Shown here in pieces: positions 50,149-58,661 of a DNA stretch of 64,000 nucleotides. The stretch's first letter is position 1. Every line of letters starts with the position of its first letter. The stretch is from contig JBBDRD010000014.1 of the NCBI GenBank assembly GCA_040905665.1, positions 62,001 through 126,000 on the forward strand, written 5' to 3'. This stretch comes from DASVCN01 sp040905665. Its GTDB lineage: Bacteria > Deinococcota > Deinococci > Deinococcales > Trueperaceae. The notes beneath the pieces were generated by a model. That model searched no databases and was not told where the DNA came from. It saw only the letters and a list, made by a program, of their open reading frames with translations. Made by a program: the position numbers and the translations under genes.

Positions 50149-50433
50149 GTGTCGAAAAAAGCGGGTGGGTTATCCGTGGCTAGCAGGCGAGAGTACGTCA
50201 AGACGATGCGGAAGCGGTACCAGGCTGCGACGGGTCGGCAAGAGCGCGGCGAGTTGCTCGACGAGCTGGTCGAGGTCGGCGGGTACTCCCGCAAGCACGC
50301 GATCACACTGATGAACGAAGCGCCGTCGAAGCGGCCGGTGAGGCGTAAGAAGCGACCCGCCCGACCAGCACTGCCTACCGGCGGTGGAAACCGGAGTCGA
50401 GCTCTAGGGCTCGGGAACTGCTGGAGAACCTGA
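50149..50433 (+). mobile_element. N-terminal remnant of an integrase-core (ISNCY-like) transposase
   Basis: From GTG 50149 the frame encodes about 94 residues, of which SRREYVKTMRKRYQAATGRQ and GELLDELVEVGGYSRKHAIT match the N-terminal DNA-binding region of transposases with a DDE integrase core. After KKRPARPALP the frame becomes unlike the family and stops; the catalytic domain is missing. No terminal inverted repeats were found. It sits just outside the island's right edge, so a transposition event may have helped build or move the island. Confidence 0.65.
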
Positions 50434-50462
50434 GCCTCGAGGGAACGCCACACCACCTGTCG

Positions 50463-50850
50463 ATCCGTCCCGCGACTGCTGCTTCACTTGGAAGGAGCCG
50501 TACTCTTCGCGGCGGCAACGGTCTCGTTCTTCTTTGCCAGCGGCGGATCGCCGCTGTTCCTGATCCTGCTGCTGGCCCCGACCTCTCGATACTGGGTTAT
50601 CTGGCTGGCCGGCGTGTCGGAGCCCTCGTCTACAACCTGTTCCACTTTTACCCGCTGCCCGCCCTGCTCCTCGCACTCTCTTGCCTCGTAGAAGCTCCCG
50701 TCATCGCCGAGGTCGCGTTGATTTGGCTAGCGCATATCGGCATGGATCGGACCGTGGGTTACGGGCTCAAGTATCCGACCGGATTCAAGGACACGCACCT
50801 TCAGAGATTATGCGTGGAAGGGAGCCGGAAAGCGGCCGCCCTACTGTCGT
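50463..50850 (+). pseudogene. DUF4260-family membrane protein, frameshifted (copy 1)
   Basis: The first frame reads VPRLLLHLEGAVLFAAATVS and FFFASGGSPLFLILLLAP; after loss of one base near 50580 the next frame continues DLSILGYLAGRRVGALVYNL, FHFYPLPALLLALSCLVEAP and IGMDRTVGYGLKYPTGFKDT, the DUF4260 signature. Four hydrophobic helices are present in total. A second damaged copy lies at 57814-58140. A single-base sequencing or assembly error would also explain the break. Confidence 0.75.
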
Positions 50851-50916
50851 GCGCAGAGTGCGAAGCGGACCCGTGCATCGTGGATCTGTAGTGCCGCGAC
50901 CGCCAGGTACTCCGAC

Positions 50917-51004
50917 TTGGCTACGGCAAGAGAGCGGAATAGACAGGCCTAACAGCTGCAGAAACGATTGCGCCGCTGATGCTCGGAGAGCGGTTCGGCA
51001 AGTA
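50917..51004 (+). repeat. Degenerate element also present at 19165-19266
   Basis: Begins TTGGCTACGGCAAGAGAGCGG and continues with CAGCTGC after the same 15-base spacing as the other copy, but carries an in-frame stop and a one-base length change. No coding role now. Confidence 0.4.
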
Positions 51005-51064
51005 ACCCCGACCGCTAGCGGGCCGGCTCAGGACGGGCAGGGCGAACGACCTCGGAAGGCCGTG
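51000..51064. repeat. Segment duplicated at 58547-58612
   Basis: AAGTAACCCCGA...GGCCGGCTCAGG and GGCAGGG...GGAAGGCCGT align with 58547-58612 with few differences over about 65 bases. It covers the tail of the EamA-type gene. The same order (DUF4260 then EamA tail) appears at both loci. Confidence 0.6.
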
Positions 51065-51314
51065 GCGCACCGAAGTAGACGCCGCCCAGAACCAGTGCAC
51101 CTCCGAATACGAGCCCGCTCGTTATCGGTTCCTGATCCAGCCAGGCGGAAAGGGCCACCGCGACGAACGGGACCAGCACCATGACGTATGAGGCGCGAGA
51201 AGCGGTCCAATGCTGAACCACGCGGACGTACAGCAGGAAGACCACGACCGACCCGACAGCCGACACGTAACCGAGCGCGATCCAGGTCGAGGCCAGCCGA
51301 GGGACCTCCCTCAC
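51015..51314 (-). pseudogene. EamA/DMT-family transporter, C-terminal fragment
   Basis: The 99-aa frame reads TWIALGYVSAVGSVVVFLLY, VQHWTASRASYVMVLVPFVA, VALSAWLDQEPITSGLVFGG, ALVLGGVYFGA, which is the last three helices of an EamA permease, including the conserved ExxT-like DQEPIT. The first six or seven helices are missing and upstream sequence on this strand has no continuation. A truncated relic. Confidence 0.65.
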
Positions 51315-51376
51315 CTAGCCGAAGAGCACCGACGCCCCCACAGATGCTATAGACAGAAACCATCATCGCGGCGAGG

Positions 51377-51775
51377 TTGGCGAGCGTCGCCGACTTCGCC
51401 GCCAACCCGGACAAAGCGCCAGAGTGGTACGAGAACATCGAGTCGGTCGAGTGGGAAACGGATCCGCCGCTCGTTGTGGGCTCGCGGATCGCCTTCGTCG
51501 CGCACTTCCTGGGTCGCCGGCTAACCCACACCTACGAAGTGGTCGAGAACCGGCCGCTGGAGCAGCTGGTAATGCGCACTTCCGCAGGCCCGTTCCCGAT
51601 GGAGACCAGCTACACGTGGCAGGAAACGCCGCCCGGAACAGTGATGAGTCTGCGCAACCGCGGCACTCCAAGCGGATTCTCACGCATCGCGGCACCCTTC
51701 ATGGCTCAAGCGATGAGGCGAGCCAACCGGAAGGGCCTCGCGCGGCTCAAGGAACTGCTCGAGCGGGAGCAGTAG
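51377..51775 (+). CDS. SRPBCC-fold (START-like) protein, possibly lacking its first strand
   Basis: A 132-aa reading starting at TTG 51377. It shows DFAANPDKAPEWYENIESVE, VGSRIAFVAHFLGRRLTHTY and TSAGPFPMETSYTWQETPPG, which match small polyketide-cyclase/START-like proteins with a hydrophobic ligand cavity. The same frame continues upstream for nine codons to a TAG with no normal start, so the usual first beta-strand is only partly encoded; the gene may be slightly truncated, as are its neighbours. It ends in a long helix (RRANRKGLARLKELLE), as in intact family members. Confidence 0.65.
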   Translation: MASVADFAANPDKAPEWYENIESVEWETDPPLVVGSRIAFVAHFLGRRLTHTYEVVENRPLEQLVMRTSAGPFPMETSYTWQETPPGTVMSLRNRGTPSGFSRIAAPFMAQAMRRANRKGLARLKELLEREQ

Positions 51776-51823
51776 TTCCCGAGGGCCCGCGAACGGCAAC
51801 AGCTAGCGGTGCGCACTCCCTGC

Positions 51824-52240
51824 TCAAATTGGTGTACTGATGTTGACCATCCAGTCGACGCCGTACCTGTCGCTCACCGCACCGAAGAGGTCGCCCCACA
51901 TCTGCCGCTCCAGCGGAACCCCTACTTTTCCGCCCGTGCTCAGGGCATCGAAGATGGTGCGGAGGGTCTGCTCGTCCGTTCCACTGAGGGCGAGCTGTAC
52001 CTTGCCCGTACCCAAGGGACCACCGCCGGGAACGTCGCCCGCCATCAGCTCAACCCGACCGCCCGAAAGCCTCGAGTGCATCACACGGTCCTTCAGGTTG
52101 GCGGCCGCACTGGGGTCGACCTCGCCGTAGGTCTGCAGCTCGAGCTCTCCGCCCAGAACCTCCCGGTAGAACCCCACGGCCTCCCGGCACTCCCCGTCGA
52201 ACATCAGGTAAGGGGTCAGCGCAACGTCTCCCATCGACAT
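51824..52240 (-). CDS. VOC-superfamily (PhnB/glyoxalase-like) protein
   Basis: A 138-aa protein starting MSMGDVALTPYLMFDGECRE. PYLMFDGECREAVGFYREVL, VMHSRLSGGRVELMAGDVPG, VQLALSGTDEQT and QMWGDLFGAVSDRYGVDWMV are characteristic of the PhnB-like (3-demethylubiquinone methyltransferase-like) VOC group. The site AGGAGAGG abuts ATG 52240, so the in-frame ATG at 52234 may be the real start. Stand-alone intact gene between two decayed regions. Function unknown; PhnB itself has no settled role. Confidence 0.85.
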   Translation of the reverse strand: MSMGDVALTPYLMFDGECREAVGFYREVLGGELELQTYGEVDPSAAANLKDRVMHSRLSGGRVELMAGDVPGGGPLGTGKVQLALSGTDEQTLRTIFDALSTGGKVGVPLERQMWGDLFGAVSDRYGVDWMVNISTPI

Positions 52241-52569
52241 CCTCTCCTCGTCGATCCCTTCAGTTGGTCCGGGTGAGCCACCGGATGAGACACTCTAACG
52301 GACGTTTTACCTCGACCTGGTACTCGTCCTGTTGAGTGCCTGTTGAGCGGCGCAAGGCAAGCTACTGCCTGCGGTCAACATTCGTGCCGATGCCGGGGTG
52401 GCCCTGCCCATGGCCGCATGGTCGAGCCGGAGAGGTGACCCGGGCGGAGGGCGAACACCCGATGAGGTGCGCCGGGAATCCGTCCCGAAATCGGCTCTTT
52501 GCCGGTGATTCCACCAGGACGACAGGGTCGGCCAGTCGAGGTTCACGGGAAGACGGAAGCGAGGACACC
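52241..52569. other. Intergenic region, nothing recognised
   Basis: About 330 bases between the divergent VOC and secreted-protein genes. It should hold both promoters. An open plus-strand frame runs through it into the next gene but has no protein-like features before the signal peptide. Confidence 0.4.
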
Positions 52570-52989
52570 ATGATCCGAAGCGGACGATCGACGCCCGGCG
52601 CAATGATCAGACGAGCAGGCGGGAACACGCTGGTTGCGGTCCTCCTGGCCGCGCCTGCGGTGGCGCAGGCTCACCGCATGGGAGTGTGCTACACCTTCAC
52701 GCTGCAGTGCCTGGCCCATGGCGGCGGGGGCTGCGACTCCTGCGGCCGGCAGTGGGGCAACCTGTTCTGCAAGGAGACCCTCAAGAAGACGGTCAAGGAC
52801 ACCGTGCCCAAGGCGGAGGGCGTGTTCGGTGAAGACTCCGAGTGGCCGGAGCTCATCAGCCCGGCCGAGGAGGTCGCGGGCAGCACGCTGGTCGACGACC
52901 TGAACGGGTTTCGCCAGGATGTCCTGAACGGCGCGGTTGATGGGCCCGTCGACGAGTTGTGCGACGGCTACTTCTACCCGGCGGCGTGA
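52570..52989 (+). CDS. Small secreted cysteine-rich protein, coupled to the VWA protein gene
   Basis: A 139-aa product starting at ATG 52570; the hydrophobic NTLVAVLLAAPAVAQA is a signal peptide ending near residue 37. The mature part has six cysteines, grouped as MGVCYTFTLQCLAHGGGGC, DSCGRQWGNLFCKE and ELCDGYFYPAA, probably disulfide-bonded outside the membrane. The stop overlaps the GTG of the two-VWA protein (GTGA at 52986-52989), so the two are made together and may interact. I do not recognise the family. An internal ATG at 52603 is an alternative start. Confidence 0.65.
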   Translation: MIRSGRSTPGAMIRRAGGNTLVAVLLAAPAVAQAHRMGVCYTFTLQCLAHGGGGCDSCGRQWGNLFCKETLKKTVKDTVPKAEGVFGEDSEWPELISPAEEVAGSTLVDDLNGFRQDVLNGAVDGPVDELCDGYFYPAA

Positions 52990-55900
52990 GCGTTCCGGGG
53001 TGCGCCCCTAGGCGCGGCCGGTCGGCAGGTGGGCTCCGACTCGTCTGTGCGCTCCTCCTAGCGGTGGCCCTGTCGGGGGCGACAGCGCAAGAGGGCAGCG
53101 GCGGCGTTTCCCGATCGGGAATCGAGTTGACGGGTCCCAGCGATCTGCCGCAACCGAGCGACTGGTACGTGTATGGCGCGAATGACGGCAAGCAGGTGGC
53201 GCGGATGCGCGACGGTTGGGGGGTGGCCGCGGTTCCACCCGGGGCCTACCTGGTCACCTTCACCCCAGTTGGTGACGGCGCCCAGGAGGTCCGCTGGGCA
53301 GAGGTAACGGTAGCGGTGAACGAGACGGTCACGGTCACACTCGATTCCGGCGTGGACCTCGTGGGCCGGCCGAATCAGGGGCCCCCGCGGGACTGGTATC
53401 TCTTCGACACCCAGACTGGCAGCCAAGTCGTGAGGGCCCGCAATCGCTGGGGTTTTACGGCCGTGCCGCCGGGCCGTTACCTTCTCACCCTCACGCCTGC
53501 GGATGGAGTGAGTCAGCAGGTGCGTTGGACCGAGCTGGTGGTAGCGGAGGGCGAGGTCGTGACCGTCGAGGTGACCTCGGGCATAAAGCTTGCCTGGCCG
53601 CCGGAGTGGCCGGAGCTACGCGATTGGTACGTCTACGACGGCACCGGAGAGCAGATCGTGCGGGCCTCCGGAAGCTGGCCCTACGCCCCCGTTCCTGCAG
53701 GTGAGTACCGCGTCGAGGTTCCCCTGGAGGGCATGACCGGGGTGATCGAGAACGTGCAGGTGGCTGCGGGGGAGTTGACGATGATCGACTCGGGCCTGGG
53801 GCGCATCGAAGTCGAGTCATCCGCGGCGGCGAGCGTGATCTCGCCCTGGGGCGCGGAGCCCGTTGACATCGCGCTGGAGCAGGGCGGAGAAGTACGGCGG
53901 CCTTTCCAAGCCGGTGCGGCCGCCTGGGCGCATGCAGGTCCGGCGCTGATCCGCTATGAGAGCTCCGTGCTCGCGCCGGAACTGCCGGCACTGGAACTGC
54001 GCGTTACGGTAGCCGCCAACCGGACCACGAGGGTTCCATTCGAGGCACCCGCGCTGGCAGCGGCACATGGTCTGAGCCTCTTCGCGCTGGACATCCCCCA
54101 GGCAGCGGCAGACGCGGTCGTCGACGACATTCAGGTCACCGTGCTCGACGGCCGCGCCGAAATACTTCGTGCGCTCACCAGCGGAACTCCGCAGGACCGC
54201 TGGTGGCTTGTCGGTCCGGCTCCGGTGGTGCTCGTGCGGCTCGGCACTGAACAACTTGTCCTGGGAGATGTCCCGGTGGGAATGCCAACGCGCATGACCG
54301 TCGATTTCGGTGCGATCTTGCCGGCTGGGGAAGTACCTGGCGACCTCCCTGTCGACGTCTTCATCGAAACTCCAGCAGACGGCACGGTCGTCGAAGGAGA
54401 GTTCGTCGAGCTGATAGGACGCGCTTCCGCCCACGGAAACGCCCAGGCGGCGCGGATCGTGCTGGTGATCGACGCCTCAGCGAGCACGAACGATCCGGCG
54501 AGCATCGACCTGGACGGGGACGGGCATTCGGAAAGCGTACTGGCCGTGGAAGTGGCGGCCGTACACTCGCTTCTGACCGAACTCGAGCGGCTGGAGTCGG
54601 AAACACCGGGCACGGCGTTCCGGGTGGCGTTGGTGCGTTTGTCCGACGACGACAGGACAGCCACCGTCGTGCCCCTGATGGCGATGACCGACCCGGACGC
54701 CGTCGCCGCGTTACGCGCGGGAGCGGACCTCGTACTGGGGCAGGGGCCTGGCGGTGGGACCGCCTACGGGGCCGCCTTGGACCAGGCGCGCATAACCGTG
54801 GAATCCGATCGCGGGACCGGAGACGCGTTCATCCTGTTCTTCAGCGATGGCGAGCCCGAGGACCGTCGCGCAGCCTGGGCCGCCGCCGCCCGTGCCGGAC
54901 TGTCCGGAATGACCATCCACACCTTTGGGTTGGGAGACGAGTTCGTGGGCGACCGGCCCGAGCAGCTCTCGTTTCCGCCTGAGCCCGAAGGCGGAGTTGG
55001 AATACTTGCCTTGGTAGCTGCACTCGGTGCGCCCGGTGGCACGGTTACGCCTCTCCCGCGGCCGGCCGAGGTGCTGGAGATCGTTCCGCTCTTACCGATA
55101 CTGGAGCTGCCCGACGCGCACGTGGCAGGGGTGACGATCGGCAATCTCACCACCGGCGAAGCTGCTATCGAGGTGCGACTGGATCGTGACGGTTCGTTCG
55201 AGGCTCGCCTGCCGGTACGGCTCTCGCCGGCCTGGGAGCACGACAGCAACTCCCTCTCCGTAACCGCCGTCGCGAACGACGGAGTCTCGGAGGCTACGGC
55301 CACCGTGAGGGTAATGGCGCCTGAAGTCCAAGAGCCGGGCGAGCTCGTGGTGCGGGGGGCAGAGGGGCAATCACTTCCGCAACTCATTCCCCGCGTGGAG
55401 TTGATCCTCGACTCCTCCAACTCGATGTGGGCGCAGATTGCGGGCCGATCGCGCATCGAGATCGCCAAGGAGGTGCTGACGAGCATCGTCACAGACTTGC
55501 CGGACGATGCTCAGGTGGCGCTTCGGCTATATGGCCACCGAATCCCGTTCAGCGAAGAGGGAGCCTGCCAGGACTCGGAGCTCGTGTTCCCGTTCGCCCC
55601 TCTGGACAGAGCGCGGCTTCTGGAGTTGGTCGACGGCATCCAGCCGCGTGGCACTACCCCCATCGAGTACGCGTTGCGGCAGGTGGCCGCGGATTTCGCC
55701 GGAGCCGGTGGCGAGAAGATGGTCGTGCTGATAACAGACGGCGTCGAGGAGTGCGGCGGAGATCCTCATGAGGCCGTGGCGGAGCTGGTCGCGTCGGGAC
55801 TGCAGGTCCGGGTGAATATCGTCGGGTTCGCCCTCGCCGACGAGACCGTTAAAGCGGAGATGGAGCGGATAGCCGCTGTTGGCGGAGGCAGCTTCTTCGA

Positions 55901-56168
55901 CGCGAGTGACGCCGGCGAGTTGCTGGTTGCCGTAAGCCGCTCATTGGCTCCGCCTTTCACCGTTTTCGATGGATCTGGCGCGGCTGTCGCCTCGGGACAG
56001 CTGGACGGTGAGAGCGTCCACCTGCCCGCCGGCACCTACAGGGCGACAGTGTACGTGGCCGGCGAAAACCTCGACGTCTCCGACCTCCTCGTGGCAGGCG
56101 GGCAGCGGACTATCGTCGAGGTGCGCTCCGGAGAGGGCGGCCTGGAGGTCGCGGTAGTCGGCCCCTAG
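52986..56168 (+). CDS. Large exported protein with three N-terminal repeats and two VWA domains
   Basis: A 1060-aa protein starting at GTG 52986 with a signal peptide (LRLVCALLLAVALSGATAQ, end near residue 35). Residues of about 40-260 are three tandem repeats of roughly 75 residues, each with a DWYVYD/DWYLFD and a VPPGxYL/VPAGEYR segment. VWA-1 starts near 490 with VLVIDASASTNDPAS (MIDAS Asp496) and has FFSDGEPED. VWA-2 starts near 803 with LILDSSNSMWAQIAGRSRIE (Asp809) and has GTTPIEYAL and LITDGVEEC. Both MIDAS motifs are intact, so metal-dependent ligand binding outside the cell is expected. The C-terminus is another PEGA-like beta domain (VHLPAGTYRATVYVAGE). No membrane anchor or LPXTG at the end. 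Confidence 0.85.
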   Translation: MSVPGCAPRRGRSAGGLRLVCALLLAVALSGATAQEGSGGVSRSGIELTGPSDLPQPSDWYVYGANDGKQVARMRDGWGVAAVPPGAYLVTFTPVGDGAQEVRWAEVTVAVNETVTVTLDSGVDLVGRPNQGPPRDWYLFDTQTGSQVVRARNRWGFTAVPPGRYLLTLTPADGVSQQVRWTELVVAEGEVVTVEVTSGIKLAWPPEWPELRDWYVYDGTGEQIVRASGSWPYAPVPAGEYRVEVPLEGMTGVIENVQVAAGELTMIDSGLGRIEVESSAAASVISPWGAEPVDIALEQGGEVRRPFQAGAAAWAHAGPALIRYESSVLAPELPALELRVTVAANRTTRVPFEAPALAAAHGLSLFALDIPQAAADAVVDDIQVTVLDGRAEILRALTSGTPQDRWWLVGPAPVVLVRLGTEQLVLGDVPVGMPTRMTVDFGAILPAGEVPGDLPVDVFIETPADGTVVEGEFVELIGRASAHGNAQAARIVLVIDASASTNDPASIDLDGDGHSESVLAVEVAAVHSLLTELERLESETPGTAFRVALVRLSDDDRTATVVPLMAMTDPDAVAALRAGADLVLGQGPGGGTAYGAALDQARITVESDRGTGDAFILFFSDGEPEDRRAAWAAAARAGLSGMTIHTFGLGDEFVGDRPEQLSFPPEPEGGVGILALVAALGAPGGTVTPLPRPAEVLEIVPLLPILELPDAHVAGVTIGNLTTGEAAIEVRLDRDGSFEARLPVRLSPAWEHDSNSLSVTAVANDGVSEATATVRVMAPEVQEPGELVVRGAEGQSLPQLIPRVELILDSSNSMWAQIAGRSRIEIAKEVLTSIVTDLPDDAQVALRLYGHRIPFSEEGACQDSELVFPFAPLDRARLLELVDGIQPRGTTPIEYALRQVAADFAGAGGEKMVVLITDGVEECGGDPHEAVAELVASGLQVRVNIVGFALADETVKAEMERIAAVGGGSFFDASDAGELLVAVSRSLAPPFTVFDGSGAAVASGQLDGESVHLPAGTYRATVYVAGENLDVSDLLVAGGQRTIVEVRSGEGGLEVAVVGP

Positions 56169-56223
56169 GCTTCGCGACTCGCACGCAGCCGCGCGCGCCT
56201 GGCGAGCCACCGCCAAAGGACTG

Positions 56224-56540
56224 CTAGATCGCCTCCACCGCCGGCTCACTGTAGGCTCCAGCCTGCTCGTCCGACGCGTGGGCGTCTCCCTCGTCGGGCA
56301 GAAAGCGCCTGGTGAAGAAGGTGAGCGCTACGGCGACCAGCGCGAACACCGAAGCGACACCGAAGGCCGAACGCAGGCCGGCAGCCTGGGCGAGCTCGAC
56401 TGAGACCTGGCCACTCAGGGCGATGGACCGGTTCGCCATGATCGTGATCAGCAGAGCCACTCCAACCACCCCGTCCACCTGCTGCAGCGTGCTCATGATC
56501 GCACTGCCGTGACGCCCACGTCGTCCATTCCTTTGGGGGG
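56224..56540 (-). pseudogene. MFS (DHA2-type) transporter, C-terminal fragment
   Basis: The frame reads GRHGSAIMSTLQQVDGVVGV, ALLITIMANRSIALSG and GLRSAFGVASVFALVAVALT, matching the last two helices of 14-TM drug/H+ antiporters. The upstream 12 helices are absent and an unrelated A/T-rich sequence follows. A 5'-truncated relic. Confidence 0.65.
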
Positions 56541-56654
56541 TAGGGTAAGGTAGAATCACCGGTGACGGTGAGCTGGGGGCCACCGCCTTTGGGACTAGGA
56601 CGTGAAAGGCGATATAGTCGAGATCCCAAGCTGAAAGCCGCGTATCAGCTCTGC

Positions 56655-57245
56655 TTACTCCTTCGAAAGTGACCGGAGACGTTCCCTGGCTGCTAGTGAG
56701 ACATGCGGTTCGATATCCAACTCCCGAAGCATCTCGGCTACCGCCTGCATCTCATCTATTCGTCTCTTGGCATGTCGTTGACTGCCCGCGACAAGTCTGT
56801 CGATCATGGCCAGCTCGATGAGAGTCGAAAGCTGCTCGTGCGCGTAGTCCGAAAGATCCAACTTTTCGGCTGCCTCCAGGCACTACAGCGGCGATTCCCT
56901 TGTAGGCGATACTGCGAAGGAGCTTAAGGGTCGCGGCCTGCCCCGGCCCACCTTGCACCACGTCGATGTTCATACCCAGCGGAACGGCAAGATCGCGGAA
57001 GTCCTGGGCGCCAGTGCCGGAGGCCAGAATCGGGGTGGCGAAGCCCAGATCTGCTACCGGCGCCATCAAGGCTGCGTCGACGAACGAGGCTCCGGCTCGC
57101 TCGATTATCTGCGCGAGTTCAATCTTGATCCCCGAGAACCGGTGTTGCAGTCGATGAAGATCTGTCCAGGACCGATGACGTCCGCGACCTCCCGGGCTAC
57201 CTCCTTTGCCACGGCTGCGTTCGCCAGGGTCAGACCGAGTGGCCC
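56655..57245 (-). pseudogene. NAD(P)-dependent oxidoreductase (6-phosphogluconate dehydrogenase-like, DUF1932), broken
   Basis: Pieces in different minus-strand frames line up in order: LTLANAAVAKEVAREVADVI with FIDCNT (about 57245-57130), then MAPVADLGFATPILASGTGA, DFRDLAVPLGMNIDVVQGGP and GQAATLKLLRSIAYKGIAAV (57069 to about 56890), then MDLSDYAHEQLSTLIELAMI and AVAEMLRELDIEPHVSLAAR (56861-56655). These match a 3-hydroxyacid dehydrogenase-like protein with a DUF1932 tail. The nucleotide-binding N-terminus is missing and at least two frameshifts separate the pieces. Confidence 0.7.
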
Positions 57246-57581
57246 ACCCTTTCCGACTTCATCGACCACGTCGATCACGTGGTGCAGCTCACCGGTTCGA
57301 TCGACACCGTGGGCGTGGGCACCGACATGAGCTTGGGCACCTACCCGTATCACGAGCAAAATCCCTGGGGCGAGCCCGCCTACAAGCAGGTTGGCGAAGA
57401 GTACAAGAAGTATGTGACCGGCGACGTTCGCTCGCCCATGCGGGCGCTAGCCCACTTCAACAGTTACAGCGAAATCTGGAACATGATCGACGCACTGGGC
57501 AGTCGCGGTTACGACGACAAGCAGATCGCCGCCCTGCTGGGCGGGAACTTCCTGCGGGTGTTCAAGCAGGTCTGGCGCTAA
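57235..57581 (+). pseudogene. Membrane dipeptidase (peptidase M19), C-terminal fragment
   Basis: The frame encodes EWPTLSDFIDHVDHVVQLTG, SIDTVGVGTDMSLGTYP and NMIDALGSRGYDDKQIAALL then GGNFLRVFKQVW, the end of renal-dipeptidase-type enzymes (HVDHV and GVGTD blocks). The N-terminal two-thirds with the first metal ligands are absent. It joins back-to-back with the oxidoreductase remnant at about 57235-57245, which looks like a deletion junction. Confidence 0.7.
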
Positions 57582-57599
57582 CGGACTACGGCCGCGAGA

Positions 57600-57800
57600 C
57601 TCTCTCGATCCTGCACTAGTTTCAGGTTTTCCTCGAAGTGCTCGGCTTCATCAATCCTCGGGCAGGCCGTGAACCTTCGTGACTTGAACCTCCAGCAAGT
57701 CGAGTGAGTCTGGACCGGACAGGTACAGGCTGATGAAGGCGGGCTCAGGACTACTGCACTCCGCCAGTGCTTCAGCTTCAGTTCGGCGGCAAAAGACCTA
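57600..57800 (-). pseudogene. baeRF-type protein, N-terminal fragment (second copy)
   Basis: On the minus strand, spread over frames, it encodes LSGPDSL-, KLVQ- and DEAEHFEENLKLVQ-like segments that match residues 1-70 of the protein at 22995-24078; DNA identity is obvious, for example across the bases encoding AEHFEENLKLVQ. The rest is gone. Confidence 0.65.
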
Positions 57801-57813
57801 ATTTGGTTGCCCG

Positions 57814-58140
57814 ATGAACGAAGCCCGGCATCAGAACGACGAGCGCGCTTTGTCGTCAGCCTTCTCCGTCCCGCGGCTGCTTCTTCACCTGGCAGGCGCC
57901 ACACTCTTCGCCGCAGCAAGCGTCTGGTTCTTCGCTTCAGGCGGCGGTTGGCCGCTGTTCCTGGTACTGCTCCTGGCTCCGGACCTATCAATGTAGGGCT
58001 ATCTGGCAGGCAAGCGGTTCGGAGCACTCTTCTACAACGTTTTTCGCTCTTATCCGCTGCCTGCCCCGCTCCTGGCTCTCTCCTACCTGGCGGAAGCCCC
58101 CGTTATGTCGCATGTCGCGCTCGTACTGGTCCTTCTCGCC
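57814..58140 (+). pseudogene. DUF4260-family membrane protein with an internal stop (copy 2)
   Basis: Reads SVPRLLLHLAGATLFAAASV, WFFASGGGWPLFLVLLLAPD then LSM, a TAG at 57994-57996 where copy 1 has Leu, and continues in frame GYLAGKRFGALFYNVFRSYP and LPAPLLALSYLAEAPVMSHV. The conserved HIGxDRxxGYGLKYPTGF end is lost. Homologous to 50463-50850. Confidence 0.75.
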
Positions 58141-58159
58141 GGGATGGTCCCCTCCCCGG

Positions 58160-58552
58160 GGGGAGGCCCCAGCGGACTGGTGGGACAACACCGGCCATAG
58201 CGAATCCGTCCGCGAGCAGGCCATGCTCGATGGCGGTAAGACCGGCAACGCAGATCCGTTAGTCGGCTACTACCACGACGTTCCTCGTGCTCTGGCGGAA
58301 GAGGCGTTGCGCAGAGAACGCGGGGAGTCGTCGACAGCGTGGAGTCTGCCATGGCCGCTCGAAACGTGGCCGAACGTGCGGACGAAGTTCATCCTGCGCC
58401 AAGACGACCGCCTGATCCCGGCCGCCTTTTTTCGCCGGCTCGTGCCGGAGCGCCTTGGCATCACCCCTGATGAGATCCCCGGTAGTCACTGCGTCGCGCT
58501 CAGTCGACCACAAGAGGTTGCCGACCTCCTGATCAGCTACGCCAGTAAGTAA
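58160..58552 (+). pseudogene. Alpha/beta-hydrolase, C-terminal fragment
   Basis: The frame encodes DPLVGYYHDVPRALAEEALR, WSLPWPLETWPNVRTKFILR and RLGITPDEIPGSHCVALSRP, the lid and the catalytic His region (GSHCVALSRP) of small esterases such as the salicylate-esterase-like group. The nucleophile elbow is absent because the N-terminal half has been replaced by the DUF4260 relic. Could still be translated but not active. Confidence 0.65.
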
Positions 58553-58612
58553 CCCCGATCCCTAACGGACCGGCTCGGGGCGGGCAGGGTGAAGCGCATG
58601 GGAAGGCCGTAG
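58547..58612. repeat. Segment duplicated from/at 51000-51064
   Basis: Matches the tail of the EamA-type gene at 51000-51064 across about 65 bases (AAGTAACCCCGA, GGCTCGGGGCGGGCAGGG, GGAAGGCCGT). After it the two loci diverge. Confidence 0.6.
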
Positions 58613-58661
58613 TGGGTCCCTTTCCCGATTCGACTGGCCTCCCATCTCGGCTAGGCTAGGA

